DNA of 37,270 nt from a virus, in the IMG/VR virus record IMGVR_UViG_3300041955_000624, positions 1 through 37,270 of that record; one strand, given 5' to 3'. The notes under the pieces are model-generated. The model did not search any database and was not told the DNA's origin. It saw nothing but the letters and a program-made list of their open reading frames with translations. The position numbers and the translations under genes were made by a program. Of the stretch, positions 1-6,526 are shown in pieces; the first letter of the stretch is position 1, and each line of letters starts with the position of its first letter.

Positions 1-128
1 TGTATCCGTGCATCGCCAAGATCACCGGCGTTTACCAGGGAACCTACGGCGGCGTTTACTATGGGCGAATCGCCCAGGGCCAATTCGCCAGCTCGGGGAA
101 CTTCGGATTCAACAATCTCCTCAGCAGC
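1..128. repeat. Terminal direct repeat, left copy (circle closure)
   Basis: Bases 1-126 are identical to 37143-37268. Base 127 differs (G here, C at 37269) and base 128 matches again. Both copies lie in the same reading frame of one tail gene, so this is most simply the overlap left when a circular genome is assembled as a linear contig. A short true terminal redundancy cannot be excluded, but a repeat end inside a coding gene argues for circle closure. Confidence 0.93.
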
Positions 129-512
129 CTTTCCTCCGCGTTCCTGCCATCGCAGGCGAATTGCTGGATCACGAACAATTGGGAGCAGACGTACGGCGAG
201 CAGGCCCGCAGTGGGCTGGCGGTCGGCAGTTATGTCTGGGGGATCGTCGCGGGGTTTCCTCAATACTCGACCATCGCCGACGGCAACTCCAATTCCAATG
301 ACATTTGGTATCAGGTGTACACGTGGTTTCCGCCGCAATCCGCCGCGTTGACCCACCCGGTTCAGAACCTTGTCACGGACCAGACGGCGGGATCGGCTTA
401 CGGGATCAACGAACAGACCATGCTGAACAACTTAAAGACAGACGTGTCAAATATTCAGGCGGCGCTGTCCAATCTGTACGCCAATTTGAAAACGGCGGGC
501 TATTCGCTTTAA
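1..512 (+). CDS. Tail protein, C-terminal part (continues from 36599 across the circle junction)
   Basis: The reading frame is open from base 3 (TAT codon) to the TAA at 510-512. Through the terminal repeat it joins the gene that starts at 36599, giving one protein of 351 residues on a circle of 37,142 bp. I do not recognise the family. The C-terminus (from about 395) is a predicted helical tail ending in NLKTAGYSL. A NEQTML-type segment before it resembles the oligomerising ends of phage fibre proteins. It lies downstream of the tape measure, so a distal tail or tail-tip role is likely. The gene immediately downstream ends in the similar NLKNAGYF. Confidence 0.85.
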   Translation, partial: YPCIAKITGVYQGTYGGVYYGRIAQGQFASSGNFGFNNLLSSLSSAFLPSQANCWITNNWEQTYGEQARSGLAVGSYVWGIVAGFPQYSTIADGNSNSNDIWYQVYTWFPPQSAALTHPVQNLVTDQTAGSAYGINEQTMLNNLKTDVSNIQAALSNLYANLKTAGYSL

Positions 513-520
513 TGGGGGCA

Positions 521-796
521 ATGACGCGCAGGAGCTTTTTGTTCTCGATGTTGGCCAGCCTCGGGGGCGCATTGCCGCTGATTCAAAGCTTCAGGCGTTC
601 AAGGGCGACGGTGGGAATCGATCGAGGCAGCGGCAGCGATTTTTGCAAGGTTTGGATCCGGCGGTCGCTTGAGGCCGGATATGATCAAGGGGGGATCGAT
701 TGCGTTCGCGACGACAGAATCTTCACTGACGTTCACGAGCTACAGGCTCAGTTGCAGAGCTACGAGAGCAACCTCAAGAATGCCGGCTACTTTTGA
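521..796 (+). CDS. Small exported protein with Tat-like signal
   Basis: 91 residues. The start ATG at 521 follows a GGGGG ribosome-binding stretch; an ATG at 512 overlapping the previous stop is the alternative. The N-terminus reads TRRSFLF followed by a hydrophobic stretch of about 15 residues, like a twin-arginine signal or a short membrane anchor. The C-terminus is helical and ends NLKNAGYF, which echoes the NLKTAGYSL end of the preceding tail gene, so the two may dock to the same partner or one may derive from the other. No family was recognised. It is the last small gene before a phrase repeat. Confidence 0.6.
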   Translation: MTRRSFLFSMLASLGGALPLIQSFRRSRATVGIDRGSGSDFCKVWIRRSLEAGYDQGGIDCVRDDRIFTDVHELQAQLQSYESNLKNAGYF

Positions 797-868
797 CCGC
801 TTCGCGCAACTTCGCGGGACCCGGCGTTTGATCGCCGGGACCCCCTTCGCTTCTTCGCGGTAAATCTT
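797..868. repeat. Phrase repeat, TTCGCG family with GGGACCC insert
   Basis: Units of CTTCGCGCAACTTCGCG and CTTCTTCGCGGTAAATCTT flank an imperfect hairpin (CCCGGCG, loop, CGCCGGG). The same arrangement, including a GGGACCC insert, recurs at 12180-12246. It fills the gap between two genes and is followed at once by promoter module 1. Confidence 0.8.
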
Positions 869-881
869 GGCCAAGAACCCC

Positions 882-919
882 GCGCAAATTCAGACCGATC
901 TCCGCCTACTTAATGCATG
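882..919 (+). promoter_or_regulatory. 38-bp promoter/leaderless-start module, copy 1
   Basis: GCGCAAATTC at 882 and CCGCCTACTTAATGC before the ATG at 917. Aligned without gaps to the copies at 11607, 14209 and 17392, the spacing between the two blocks and the distance to the start codon are identical. There is no Shine-Dalgarno sequence upstream of the ATG. I read the blocks as -35-like and -10-like elements of an alternative-sigma promoter with transcription starting at or very near the start codon. Confidence 0.75.
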
Positions 920-1594
920 AAAACCATCCTCCTTTCGATCGTCTTCGTGGCGTTCATTTTGGCGGCGGAATTCTTTGTCGGCTCCCTGGCGGGATGCAGC
1001 CAGCTAACGCCGCCGGCCAAACAGGCCATTCAGAAGGGCCACGACCAGGCGGGGATTGAAGCGGGGAAACAGAAGGACCGTGCGACCACGCGAACGGCCC
1101 AGATCAACGCCAACGGCAAGATCAATGACGCCAACGCGGTGAACAGCCCCACGGCCCATCCGTTCGCCGCCACCAATTCCACGGTGAAGAGGGCCCGGAT
1201 CGAGCTTGGGGGATTGGCGCTGCTGGGCTTCATCGTGTTCGTCGTGAGCATGGGACTGCGATCGACGGCGCTGGCGGGGATCGCTTCGTTTGGAGTGCCG
1301 ATCGGAAGATCGGTGGCGGTGATTTCGTTCGCCACGGCCATCGCCCTGCCGTTCATCTTCAATCCTTGTGTCGCCGGATCAGTCTTCGGGGGAAGCCTCA
1401 TCTGGCTGATCGTTGAAATCGTGAAATACAAATCCGTCCCCGCCGGCTTCGAGGCGTTCGAGGCGGACATCCAACATCTGATCGCCGGGGTGGACGTCGG
1501 GAAGAACGAGGCGACGGTTTCAATGACGCCGGCAGAGTCACAGGCGGCGGCATCGGTGGAGACGGCGGTGACGGCCGCGATCGCGAAACTCTGA
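917..1594 (+). CDS. Membrane protein with lipobox and three TM segments
   Basis: 225 residues. Residues 1-27 form a lipoprotein-type signal ending L-A-G-C (Cys27). A polar stretch rich in Lys, Asn and Ala follows to about residue 95. Three hydrophobic segments lie at about 97-115, 118-145 and 150-172, then an Ala/Thr/Glu-rich tail. A processed lipoprotein with further membrane spans is unusual; alternatively the first segment is an uncleaved TM helix. Being the last late gene before a terminator and a membrane protein, it is a candidate lysis protein (holin or spanin-like), but no family match is claimed. The start lies exactly at the end of promoter module 1 without an SD, suggesting a leaderless mRNA expressed separately from the upstream tail operon. 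Confidence 0.75.
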   Translation: MKTILLSIVFVAFILAAEFFVGSLAGCSQLTPPAKQAIQKGHDQAGIEAGKQKDRATTRTAQINANGKINDANAVNSPTAHPFAATNSTVKRARIELGGLALLGFIVFVVSMGLRSTALAGIASFGVPIGRSVAVISFATAIALPFIFNPCVAGSVFGGSLIWLIVEIVKYKSVPAGFEAFEADIQHLIAGVDVGKNEATVSMTPAESQAAASVETAVTAAIAKL

Positions 1595-1659
1595 ATCAAT
1601 CGCGGCCTGGGGAGCGCCCCGAGCGGCCAAGCCGCAAGCGGCGCACAAGGGGGAGACGA

Positions 1660-1690
1660 GCGTGCGGCTCACAAGGCCGCACGCTTTTTT
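1660..1690 (+). terminator. Rho-independent terminator of the late operon
   Basis: A perfect 9-bp stem (GCGTGCGGC / GCCGCACGC) with a 7-nt loop is followed by TTTTTT. It lies between the plus-strand late genes and the convergent minus-strand gene at 1694-2119. Confidence 0.9.
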
Positions 1691-1693
1691 CTT

Positions 1694-2119
1694 TCAGGGG
1701 ATCGGACGTTCGAAAACGTAGATGGTCGATTGATCCGCGTCGGCCTCGATGCCGGAACGCTGAAAGCTGACCGAAGCGAACCTCCAGCCGTTCGATCCCG
1801 CCCAATTGAGAATTGGGGCAAGGCCCTGGTCCTTTTTCCCGGCCAGCTTTTCGGAAAGATTTTCAAAGGCTTTTTCGCCCTGGTGCGACGGCGGATCGCC
1901 GTGAGCGCTTTCAAAAAGGCAGTCTTTGGCGTCCGAACTCGGGCGCCACCATGCCGTGGCGTCGCCAATCGACGGGATCTCATTCACCTCCAGCGTGGCG
2001 TATTGCCATCGCTGCATCGGCGGCGAGCCGGGAACCGATTGGGCCGTAAGCTCCTTGCCCTCGATCACCAGGGCGACGGCGGCGAAGACGAACGCGAAAA
2101 CGATGAGCGGACGTTTCAT
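1694..2119 (-). CDS. Secreted small protein, DUF4177-like, probable moron
   Basis: 141 residues, read from 2119 down to 1694. The N-terminus is a typical signal peptide (MKRPLIVFAFVFAAVALVIEG), and GGGAGAGG lies just before the ATG as ribosome-binding site. The mature part contains RWQYATLEV, LNWAGSNGWRF and YVFERP, the pattern of DUF4177-type small domains (Trp/Tyr strand, LN..G..GW, closing strand); this assignment is tentative. A weak promoter can be drawn on the minus strand (TTGGCC at 2171-2176, TAAACT at 2147-2152, 18-bp spacer). It is the only minus-strand gene in the late half, convergent on the late terminator, with its own promoter region. That is typical of cargo genes expressed from a prophage. 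Confidence 0.75.
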   Translation of the reverse strand: MKRPLIVFAFVFAAVALVIEGKELTAQSVPGSPPMQRWQYATLEVNEIPSIGDATAWWRPSSDAKDCLFESAHGDPPSHQGEKAFENLSEKLAGKKDQGLAPILNWAGSNGWRFASVSFQRSGIEADADQSTIYVFERPIP

Positions 2120-2246
2120 GGCCTCTCCCGTGAATGTGAAGCCGTCAGTTTAGCCAGGTCGGGCACTGAGGGCCAAAAAAACGGACGTTGGCGACTCTCC
2201 CGACGGGCGGATGGCCGATATTGGGGGTGACTTTCAATCCTGGCTC

Positions 2247-2284
2247 GCGGCGTCCAGGCCGTTGCCCTGGACGCCGCTTTTTTT
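2247..2284 (+). terminator. Rho-independent terminator upstream of the control region
   Basis: A perfect 12-bp stem (GCGGCGTCCAGG / CCTGGACGCCGC) with a 7-nt loop is followed by seven T. It points in the plus direction although no plus-strand gene lies between 2120 and 2246. It would stop read-through from the late operon or antisense transcripts of the minus-strand gene before the early promoters. Confidence 0.85.
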
Positions 2285-2546
2285 ATTTCTTCACCCCCCC
2301 CATTCCGACGCCAGCCAGCCCGCCTGGACGCAACGTCGCCACGATTGGGGGCCGGGACGGGCGAATGGGCATGCCGGCTCGGCGACGCGCCAGCGTTGCA
2401 GCTATTGCGATAACCGAAGCGCGCATGCCGGCGCCTTCCGGCGATCGCGGAAGTTAGGTATCTGAGCGCAAAAGCGAATGCGGGCTTGCGTGAACGTAAA
2501 GCTATTATTATCAGCAACTTAACATAACATGCAGACCAAGATCGGC

Positions 2547-2574
2547 TTGACTTTGTTAGGGTGGTGGTGATAAT
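2547..2574 (+). promoter_or_regulatory. Predicted sigma-70 promoter for the early operon
   Basis: TTGACT (2547-2552), a 16-bp spacer and GATAAT (2569-2574), in a locally AT-rich stretch that stands out from GC-rich surroundings. It would give a leader of about 370 nt before the first gene at 2949. Confidence 0.6.
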
Positions 2575-2751
2575 AACGGCGGTCTCAGAGCAGGCGCGGC
2601 GACGGCCTCGGGAAGCGGTGGTGGGTGCGATAACTCGGCGGCGAATTTGGGGTGTGGCGGATTGCCACACCCGGCCGAAAAGGTCGCCCATGAAGCCCTT
2701 TGCTTGAGTGCCGGCAACCCGGCCCGCGCCTGTTCTGAACGTGCCCTGCTC

Positions 2752-2780
2752 TTGACATGACTGGAGAGGCGTGGTTAAAT
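2752..2780 (+). promoter_or_regulatory. Predicted second early promoter overlapping an inverted repeat
   Basis: TTGACA (2752-2757, consensus), a 17-bp spacer and TTAAAT (2775-2780). The spacer and -10 box coincide with the left arm of a 17-bp inverted repeat (2763-2779), so a protein or DNA structure using that arm would compete with RNA polymerase. Confidence 0.55.
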
Positions 2781-2924
2781 CTGCACAGAGTTGATCCCTT
2801 TCGCAGGGGATCAACGCCGGCTTGCGAGGCCGGTTCGTGTGGTGACTCAGTGGCGGTGACAAAGCACTGAGTTTAACCACGCCTCTCCCGTCACGCCACT
2901 TCGGCGGGCGGAGAGCTTTGTCAC
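2763..2924 (+). ncRNA. Cloverleaf-like structured element with alternative pairing
   Basis: The outer arms GGAGAGGCGTGGTTAAA (2763-2779) and its exact complement (2872-2888) form a 17-bp stem. It encloses three hairpins: 9 bp at 2790-2815, 6 bp (one G-U) at 2816-2834 and 8 bp at 2845-2872. The third loop contains GTGACAAAGC (2856-2865), exactly complementary to GCTTTGTCAC at 2915-2924. The segment 2849-2860 can also pair, with one bulge, with 2890-2901. These pairings are mutually exclusive or pseudoknotted. It could be a leader RNA switch, a structured small RNA or a DNA cruciform; no known RNA family was recognised. Confidence 0.5.
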
Positions 2925-2948
2925 TACGGTCAGAAGGTTTGGGCCATC

Positions 2949-3254
2949 GTGGCCCTGGCGATTGCGCGAACGTATTCCTTCCCCACGGCCAATTCCGGCC
3001 TCTCGCTTCACCAACTCAATGAAAATCTCCGCATGGCGGATTCCGCCATCGAGCAGGCCGCACGCCATCTGGCCGATGCGATGAACCACCTGGCCCCGAT
3101 CCGCATGGGGGCCGCCAAGCGAATCCGCCACCAACTTTGCGAGCAATACCGGGCGGTCGATGCCGCCCGACGCAATTTATCCCTCTTCGTCGCCCAGCGA
3201 AGCCGGGAGCTTTTTTCCAACCCATCATTCGCCAATTCCGAGGAATCGCTATGA
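2949..3254 (+). CDS. Small helical protein of unknown function, first early gene
   Basis: 101 residues from a GTG start at 2949. The protein is largely alpha-helical by composition (Ala, Arg, Glu, Leu), with a stretch rich in His and Met around residues 40-55, and no recognised motif. Its stop overlaps the ATG of the replication initiator (ATGA at 3251-3254), so the two are translationally coupled. The start is uncertain; an internal ATG at 3033 is also in frame. Confidence 0.5.
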   Translation: MALAIARTYSFPTANSGLSLHQLNENLRMADSAIEQAARHLADAMNHLAPIRMGAAKRIRHQLCEQYRAVDAARRNLSLFVAQRSRELFSNPSFANSEESL

Positions 3255-4285
3255 ACCCGACAGAGCCACGGATGGCTGCTGATTCAGAACCGGATCGACC
3301 GATGCACACCACGATCGTTCGAAGCGATGAAGTTCCGGCCCTTCAATTCGATCTCCACGCCCGCGCCTACATGAAGTTCATGATTGACCTTCGAACCAGC
3401 GGGCTTGCCAAGCATCTCAACGGCGCCGAGATGCGCGTGTTGGGCGTCCTTCTCGAATCCCTGGACATGGAGAAAATCGCCGGCGGCGAGCTGCTCACGC
3501 ATCCAATCGCCAAAAGCTGGATCGCCAAATGTTCCGGTCACTGGCTCGGGACGGTGGGGCGGGCGATTGACGAGTTGCTGCTGGCTGGGATCGCCATTGT
3601 AGAGGCCGGTGGGAGGGGGAGGGTGAACGAATACCGGCTGAGAATCCCCAGGCAGAATTTCCACAAACGAATCGACTCCCGGCGGGCGACGGAGGAGGAG
3701 AAAGTTGCGCAGGCGCGCCGACTCAAGTTGTGCCGGCACGTCAGGGGTAGCCGTGCCGGCACGTCATCACCTGACGTGCCGGCACGTCATTCAATTAGCG
3801 CGCCTGCGCAACTTAGCATTTTTGACACTACAGATATCTCTGGTGGTGGTATTAATACTATCTATACACCACCACCATCCGCGCCGGACTTCGAATGGAC
3901 GGAGGAGCTGAGGGAGGTGGTGGTGGGGCGGCTGCGCCAATGGGAAATCCCGGAAAGAAGAGTCAGAGGGAGCAAGGCGGCTTCCATCGAGGACCTTCTT
4001 TCGAGCGGGATCGGCCCGCTGATCGCGTTGGCCGCCATCGACGCCGCTCAGCAACGGCCCAAAGACAAACAGGCGGGCTACGCCATCACCCGGCTTCGCG
4101 ATCCCGGACTTATCCCGGATGCTTCGTTGCGAAGGGCTGAAGCCAAGCTATCCAGCCGCCGGCAAGTCACCCTAACCTCGCCAGGTCAGTCACGCGGTAC
4201 CACATCGTCGGAACCGGCGATGCCGCCGATCGACCAAGATCGCATCAAGCGGATCGCGGCGGAACTGGAAGCGGGGCGGCAATGA
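3251..4285 (+). CDS. Replication initiator, lambda O/RepO-like, winged helix
   Basis: 344 residues. Residues about 35-135 form a winged-helix type domain (YMKFMIDLRTSG, then LAKHLNGAEMRVLGVLLES and AIDELLLAGIAIVEAG), as in plasmid and phage initiators that open with an HTH_36-like fold. A low-complexity linker (about 150-210) follows, which at DNA level contains three 23-bp-spaced iterons and an AT-rich hairpin. A C-terminal helical part ends in a basic/acidic tail. An origin embedded in the middle of the initiator gene is the arrangement known for lambda O. It is coupled by ATGA overlaps to its neighbours on both sides. The family assignment rests on architecture and the iterons, not on a database match. 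Confidence 0.7.
   Translation: MNPTEPRMAADSEPDRPMHTTIVRSDEVPALQFDLHARAYMKFMIDLRTSGLAKHLNGAEMRVLGVLLESLDMEKIAGGELLTHPIAKSWIAKCSGHWLGTVGRAIDELLLAGIAIVEAGGRGRVNEYRLRIPRQNFHKRIDSRRATEEEKVAQARRLKLCRHVRGSRAGTSSPDVPARHSISAPAQLSIFDTTDISGGGINTIYTPPPSAPDFEWTEELREVVVGRLRQWEIPERRVRGSKAASIEDLLSSGIGPLIALAAIDAAQQRPKDKQAGYAITRLRDPGLIPDASLRRAEAKLSSRRQVTLTSPGQSRGTTSSEPAMPPIDQDRIKRIAAELEAGRQ
3703..3876 (+). other. Predicted replication origin: three iterons, flanking inverted repeat, AT-rich hairpin
   Basis: GTGCCGGCACGTCA occurs at 3730, 3753 and 3776, an exact 23-bp period. The last copy is part of an 18-bp palindrome (3772-3789). A perfect 16-bp inverted repeat flanks the array (AGTTGCGCAGGCGCGC at 3703-3718, complement at 3798-3813). 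Just downstream lies an AT-rich stretch and a 9-bp hairpin (GGTGGTGGT / ACCACCACC, 3842-3876) with a 17-nt AT-rich loop, a plausible unwinding element. All of it lies inside the initiator gene. Confidence 0.7.
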
Positions 4286-4680
4286 ATATCTGCCTCGATC
4301 CAATTTCGGGACGCGCCATGGGCGGCGAGGAAAAACAGCGTATCGAATTCGAGCAAGAGGCGCGCAGATGCGCAATTGCAGCAGCGGTGGCCCGCGAAGC
4401 GCAGATCGATGCGGCCCTGGCGAATCTTTCGGATGAAACGCTGGGAAGAATCCGCACGCGGCTGGCCGTCGAATTGGGGATGATCAATCCCCGGCTCGGC
4501 GAGAGCGCCCACAAAATGGACCCGCGCAAAGCCCCGCACATGCGGGCGAAAGTTTGGGAGATATTTTTTGCAACCGGGGCTGAAACACAAACAAACCCGG
4601 CCCGAGCCGGTCGGGCCGCGGGCCGAGCGTCGTCAACACCGGAATCTGTATCGGCACAAATCACGGAGGAAATTCGATGA
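4282..4680 (+). CDS. Hypothetical early protein
   Basis: 132 residues, coupled to the initiator by ATGA and to the methyltransferase by ATGA (4677). The N-terminal half is charged and helical (EEKQRIEFEQEARRCAIAAA), the C-terminal third Ala/Arg/Thr-rich and probably disordered. No motif recognised. Its position between the initiator and a ParB-like fusion suggests a role in replication, possibly as a helicase-loader-like partner, but nothing in the sequence shows this. Confidence 0.6.
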   Translation: MNICLDPISGRAMGGEEKQRIEFEQEARRCAIAAAVAREAQIDAALANLSDETLGRIRTRLAVELGMINPRLGESAHKMDPRKAPHMRAKVWEIFFATGAETQTNPARAGRAAGRASSTPESVSAQITEEIR

Positions 4681-6191
4681 GCGTTGCAACGCTGAGGGCC
4701 GCGACGATCAACGGCAAGCCGCCGATTAACGGGGACGGATACCGGAAATCCGCCGTCGCCGATCGCGTGATTCGAGTGAGGCCGGACGTCGAGACCGAGC
4801 GGCCGAAAATCAAAATCCATCCGCTGGCGGCGGAATTTCCGCGCATGGATGACGCCGAACTCGCGAGCCTTGCGGCGCGGATCAAGCTGGCCGGCAGGCC
4901 GATGCAGTTCCTTTTGGATGGGGAAATGCTGATCGACGACGCGAACGCCGCCAGGGCTTGCGAGATGGCCGGCGTTGAGTTAGACTTCCACCAATGGAAC
5001 GGCGAAGGCTCACTGCCCGAGATCATCGCGAAGAACAATCTTCCGCGCGTGCTGGATTACGATGCGCGGGCCGCGATCGCCGTTCCATTCGTCGAAGCCG
5101 CTGCCCAAGAAGGCTCTAAACGGCAGCGACAGGCTCTATCTGGAATTGCGTCAAAAACCGCGATTCCATCAAATCCCTCCGTCGTCCCAAATTTGGGACG
5201 ACGGGCGGACGGATATGATCGGGCGGTCGATCGATTCGCCCCGATCTTCGACGTTTCTTCCGGCTCGCTCTGCCTCGCGCAGCGGTTCTGTCGCGAGGAT
5301 CCCGCCAATTTCTGGCGGCTGAAACTCCCCCGCAGCCATCCCCAAAAGTTGAAGCTCAGCCGCGTCCAGGGCCTGCTTCAAAAAAATGAGAGGCTGAAAA
5401 AAATCGTCGGCATCGAGGAGAAACTTCCCCGGCGCAAATCATCGGACGATCTCATCGCGTGCGGGGACTGCCTGAAGGTGATGCCGAATCTTCCAGGAGG
5501 GAAATACGATTTGATCCTGCCCGACCCGCCTTACAACAATCGCACTGTTTATGACTCCGACCCCACCGGCGACAACCTGAAGGACCGCGACTATCTCAAT
5601 TGGTGCAAGAACTGGATGAGCGAATGCGCGCGGCTGCTCAAGCCGACCGGGTCGATTTTCGTGTTCATCGACGATCGCTGGTCCGACTTCTTCGGCATGG
5701 CGCTGAGGGAACTGCGCGACCCGCCGCTCTATCGCCGCAAGACGATCGTCTGGTGGGAGGAGTTCGGCCAGCACCAAAAAACGAATTTCGGGAACGCCGC
5801 CCGCTACGTCCATTACTTCACGCGCAATCCCAAGCAATTCACCTGGAACGGCGAGGAGATTTTGGAGCCGTCGAAGCGGCAGACCGAATATCACGACTCG
5901 CGCGCCCAGCCGATGGGTCGGGTTCCGGACAACGTGTGGGCCTATCCCCGCCAGGTGGGGAACAAGGCCGACACCGTGCCCTGGCCCGATCATCCGCCGC
6001 AGATTCCGGCGGCGCTGCTGGAGCGGATCATCAAAGTCGCGAGCAATCCGGGCGACAAGGTGTTCGACCCCTTCGCCGGCAACGGATCGGCGGGGCGGGC
6101 GGCGCTGAAGCTCGGCAGGGAATTCTTCGGGATCGAGCGGAGCAAATTGTACGCGGAACAAGCGAGGCTATGGATCGCGTGGCAAGTTTAA
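4677..6191 (+). CDS. ParB-like domain fused to beta-class DNA N4/N6 methyltransferase
   Basis: 504 residues. Residues about 42-125 resemble the ParB/Srx N-terminal fold (IHPLAAEFP, a helix with LASLAARI, GVELDFHQW, EIIAKNNLPR). The usual DGRNR-type loop is replaced by DDANA. A linker (about 130-250) follows. The methyltransferase domain has DPPYNN (D283-Y286, motif IV) before FDPFAGNGSAG (from F463, motif I/SAM binding), the order of beta-class N4-cytosine/N6-adenine enzymes. It would methylate phage DNA against host restriction or mark the origin. ParB-MTase fusions are known in phages and mobile elements. The linker DNA carries a perfect 26-bp palindrome (5179-5204). Coupled to the upstream gene by ATGA. 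Confidence 0.88.
   Translation: MSVATLRAATINGKPPINGDGYRKSAVADRVIRVRPDVETERPKIKIHPLAAEFPRMDDAELASLAARIKLAGRPMQFLLDGEMLIDDANAARACEMAGVELDFHQWNGEGSLPEIIAKNNLPRVLDYDARAAIAVPFVEAAAQEGSKRQRQALSGIASKTAIPSNPSVVPNLGRRADGYDRAVDRFAPIFDVSSGSLCLAQRFCREDPANFWRLKLPRSHPQKLKLSRVQGLLQKNERLKKIVGIEEKLPRRKSSDDLIACGDCLKVMPNLPGGKYDLILPDPPYNNRTVYDSDPTGDNLKDRDYLNWCKNWMSECARLLKPTGSIFVFIDDRWSDFFGMALRELRDPPLYRRKTIVWWEEFGQHQKTNFGNAARYVHYFTRNPKQFTWNGEEILEPSKRQTEYHDSRAQPMGRVPDNVWAYPRQVGNKADTVPWPDHPPQIPAALLERIIKVASNPGDKVFDPFAGNGSAGRAALKLGREFFGIERSKLYAEQARLWIAWQV
5179..5204. repeat. 26-bp perfect palindrome within the methyltransferase gene
   Basis: The arms are CCGTCGTCCCAAA and its complement, with no spacer, centred on CAAATTTG. 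It falls in the linker between the ParB-like and methyltransferase domains. It could be a binding site, or a palindromic insertion tolerated in a flexible linker. Confidence 0.8.
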
Positions 6192-6217
6192 CGCCGGTCG
6201 CCGGCGAAAGGTCCGTT

Positions 6218-6526
6218 ATGAGTTGGAGTTTCCATTTCATCGGCAAGGCGGTGGACGTCAACCGCGCAATCCATGCGGAGCGGCAAAAATATTCCGAGGG
6301 AACCCTTTCACGCCGCGAACTGGATGAAGCGGCGCCTCACATCGTCGCGCTACTGGAGCAGAATCAGTCGGAGGCGGCGACGAGCGGGCAAGCGCCGGAC
6401 GAATTTTTGATCTCAGTCCGCGCGTCCGGAAGTGCATCATGGAAGGACGGGCAAAAAACGAGCGGGTCATGCAATGTCGAAATCAAACGCCCGGACGGAC
6501 AGCACGTCACGGAACAAGGCCGATGA
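6218..6526 (+). CDS. Small hypothetical protein
   Basis: 102 residues. The ATG at 6218 follows CGAAAGG at a good distance. The N-terminal half reads SWSFHFIGKAVDVNRAIHAE with regularly spaced charged residues, and the C-terminal half has a short beta-like region (DEFLISVRASGSA... CNVEIKRPDG). This resembles small phage proteins of unknown function that follow methyltransferases. Its stop overlaps the next potential start (ATGA at 6523). Confidence 0.6.
   Translation: MSWSFHFIGKAVDVNRAIHAERQKYSEGTLSRRELDEAAPHIVALLEQNQSEAATSGQAPDEFLISVRASGSASWKDGQKTSGSCNVEIKRPDGQHVTEQGR

Larger units (their letters stand above)
2285..2948. other. Non-coding control region, 664 bp
   Basis: No convincing gene. 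The long minus-strand open frame across it is arginine-rich and runs through promoters and inverted repeats. Visible elements are two sigma-70-like promoters (2547-2574, 2752-2780), a perfect 9-bp hairpin with a 5-nt loop (GGGTGTGGC / GCCACACCC, 2650-2672) and a nested inverted-repeat element (2763-2924). A 25-bp block at 2384-2408 shares 20 positions with 14073-14097 in the other regulatory gap. The region directly precedes the replication operon, so it is probably its leader and control region. Confidence 0.65.

Noticed and set aside
2116-2880. Minus-strand open frame of 254 codons
   Set aside because: Arginine- and serine-rich composition without protein features; it runs through two promoters and an inverted-repeat element and has no ribosome-binding site.
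5439-6161. 240-codon minus-strand frame opposite the methyltransferase
   Set aside because: Lies opposite conserved methyltransferase motifs (DPPY and FxGxG); no independent support.
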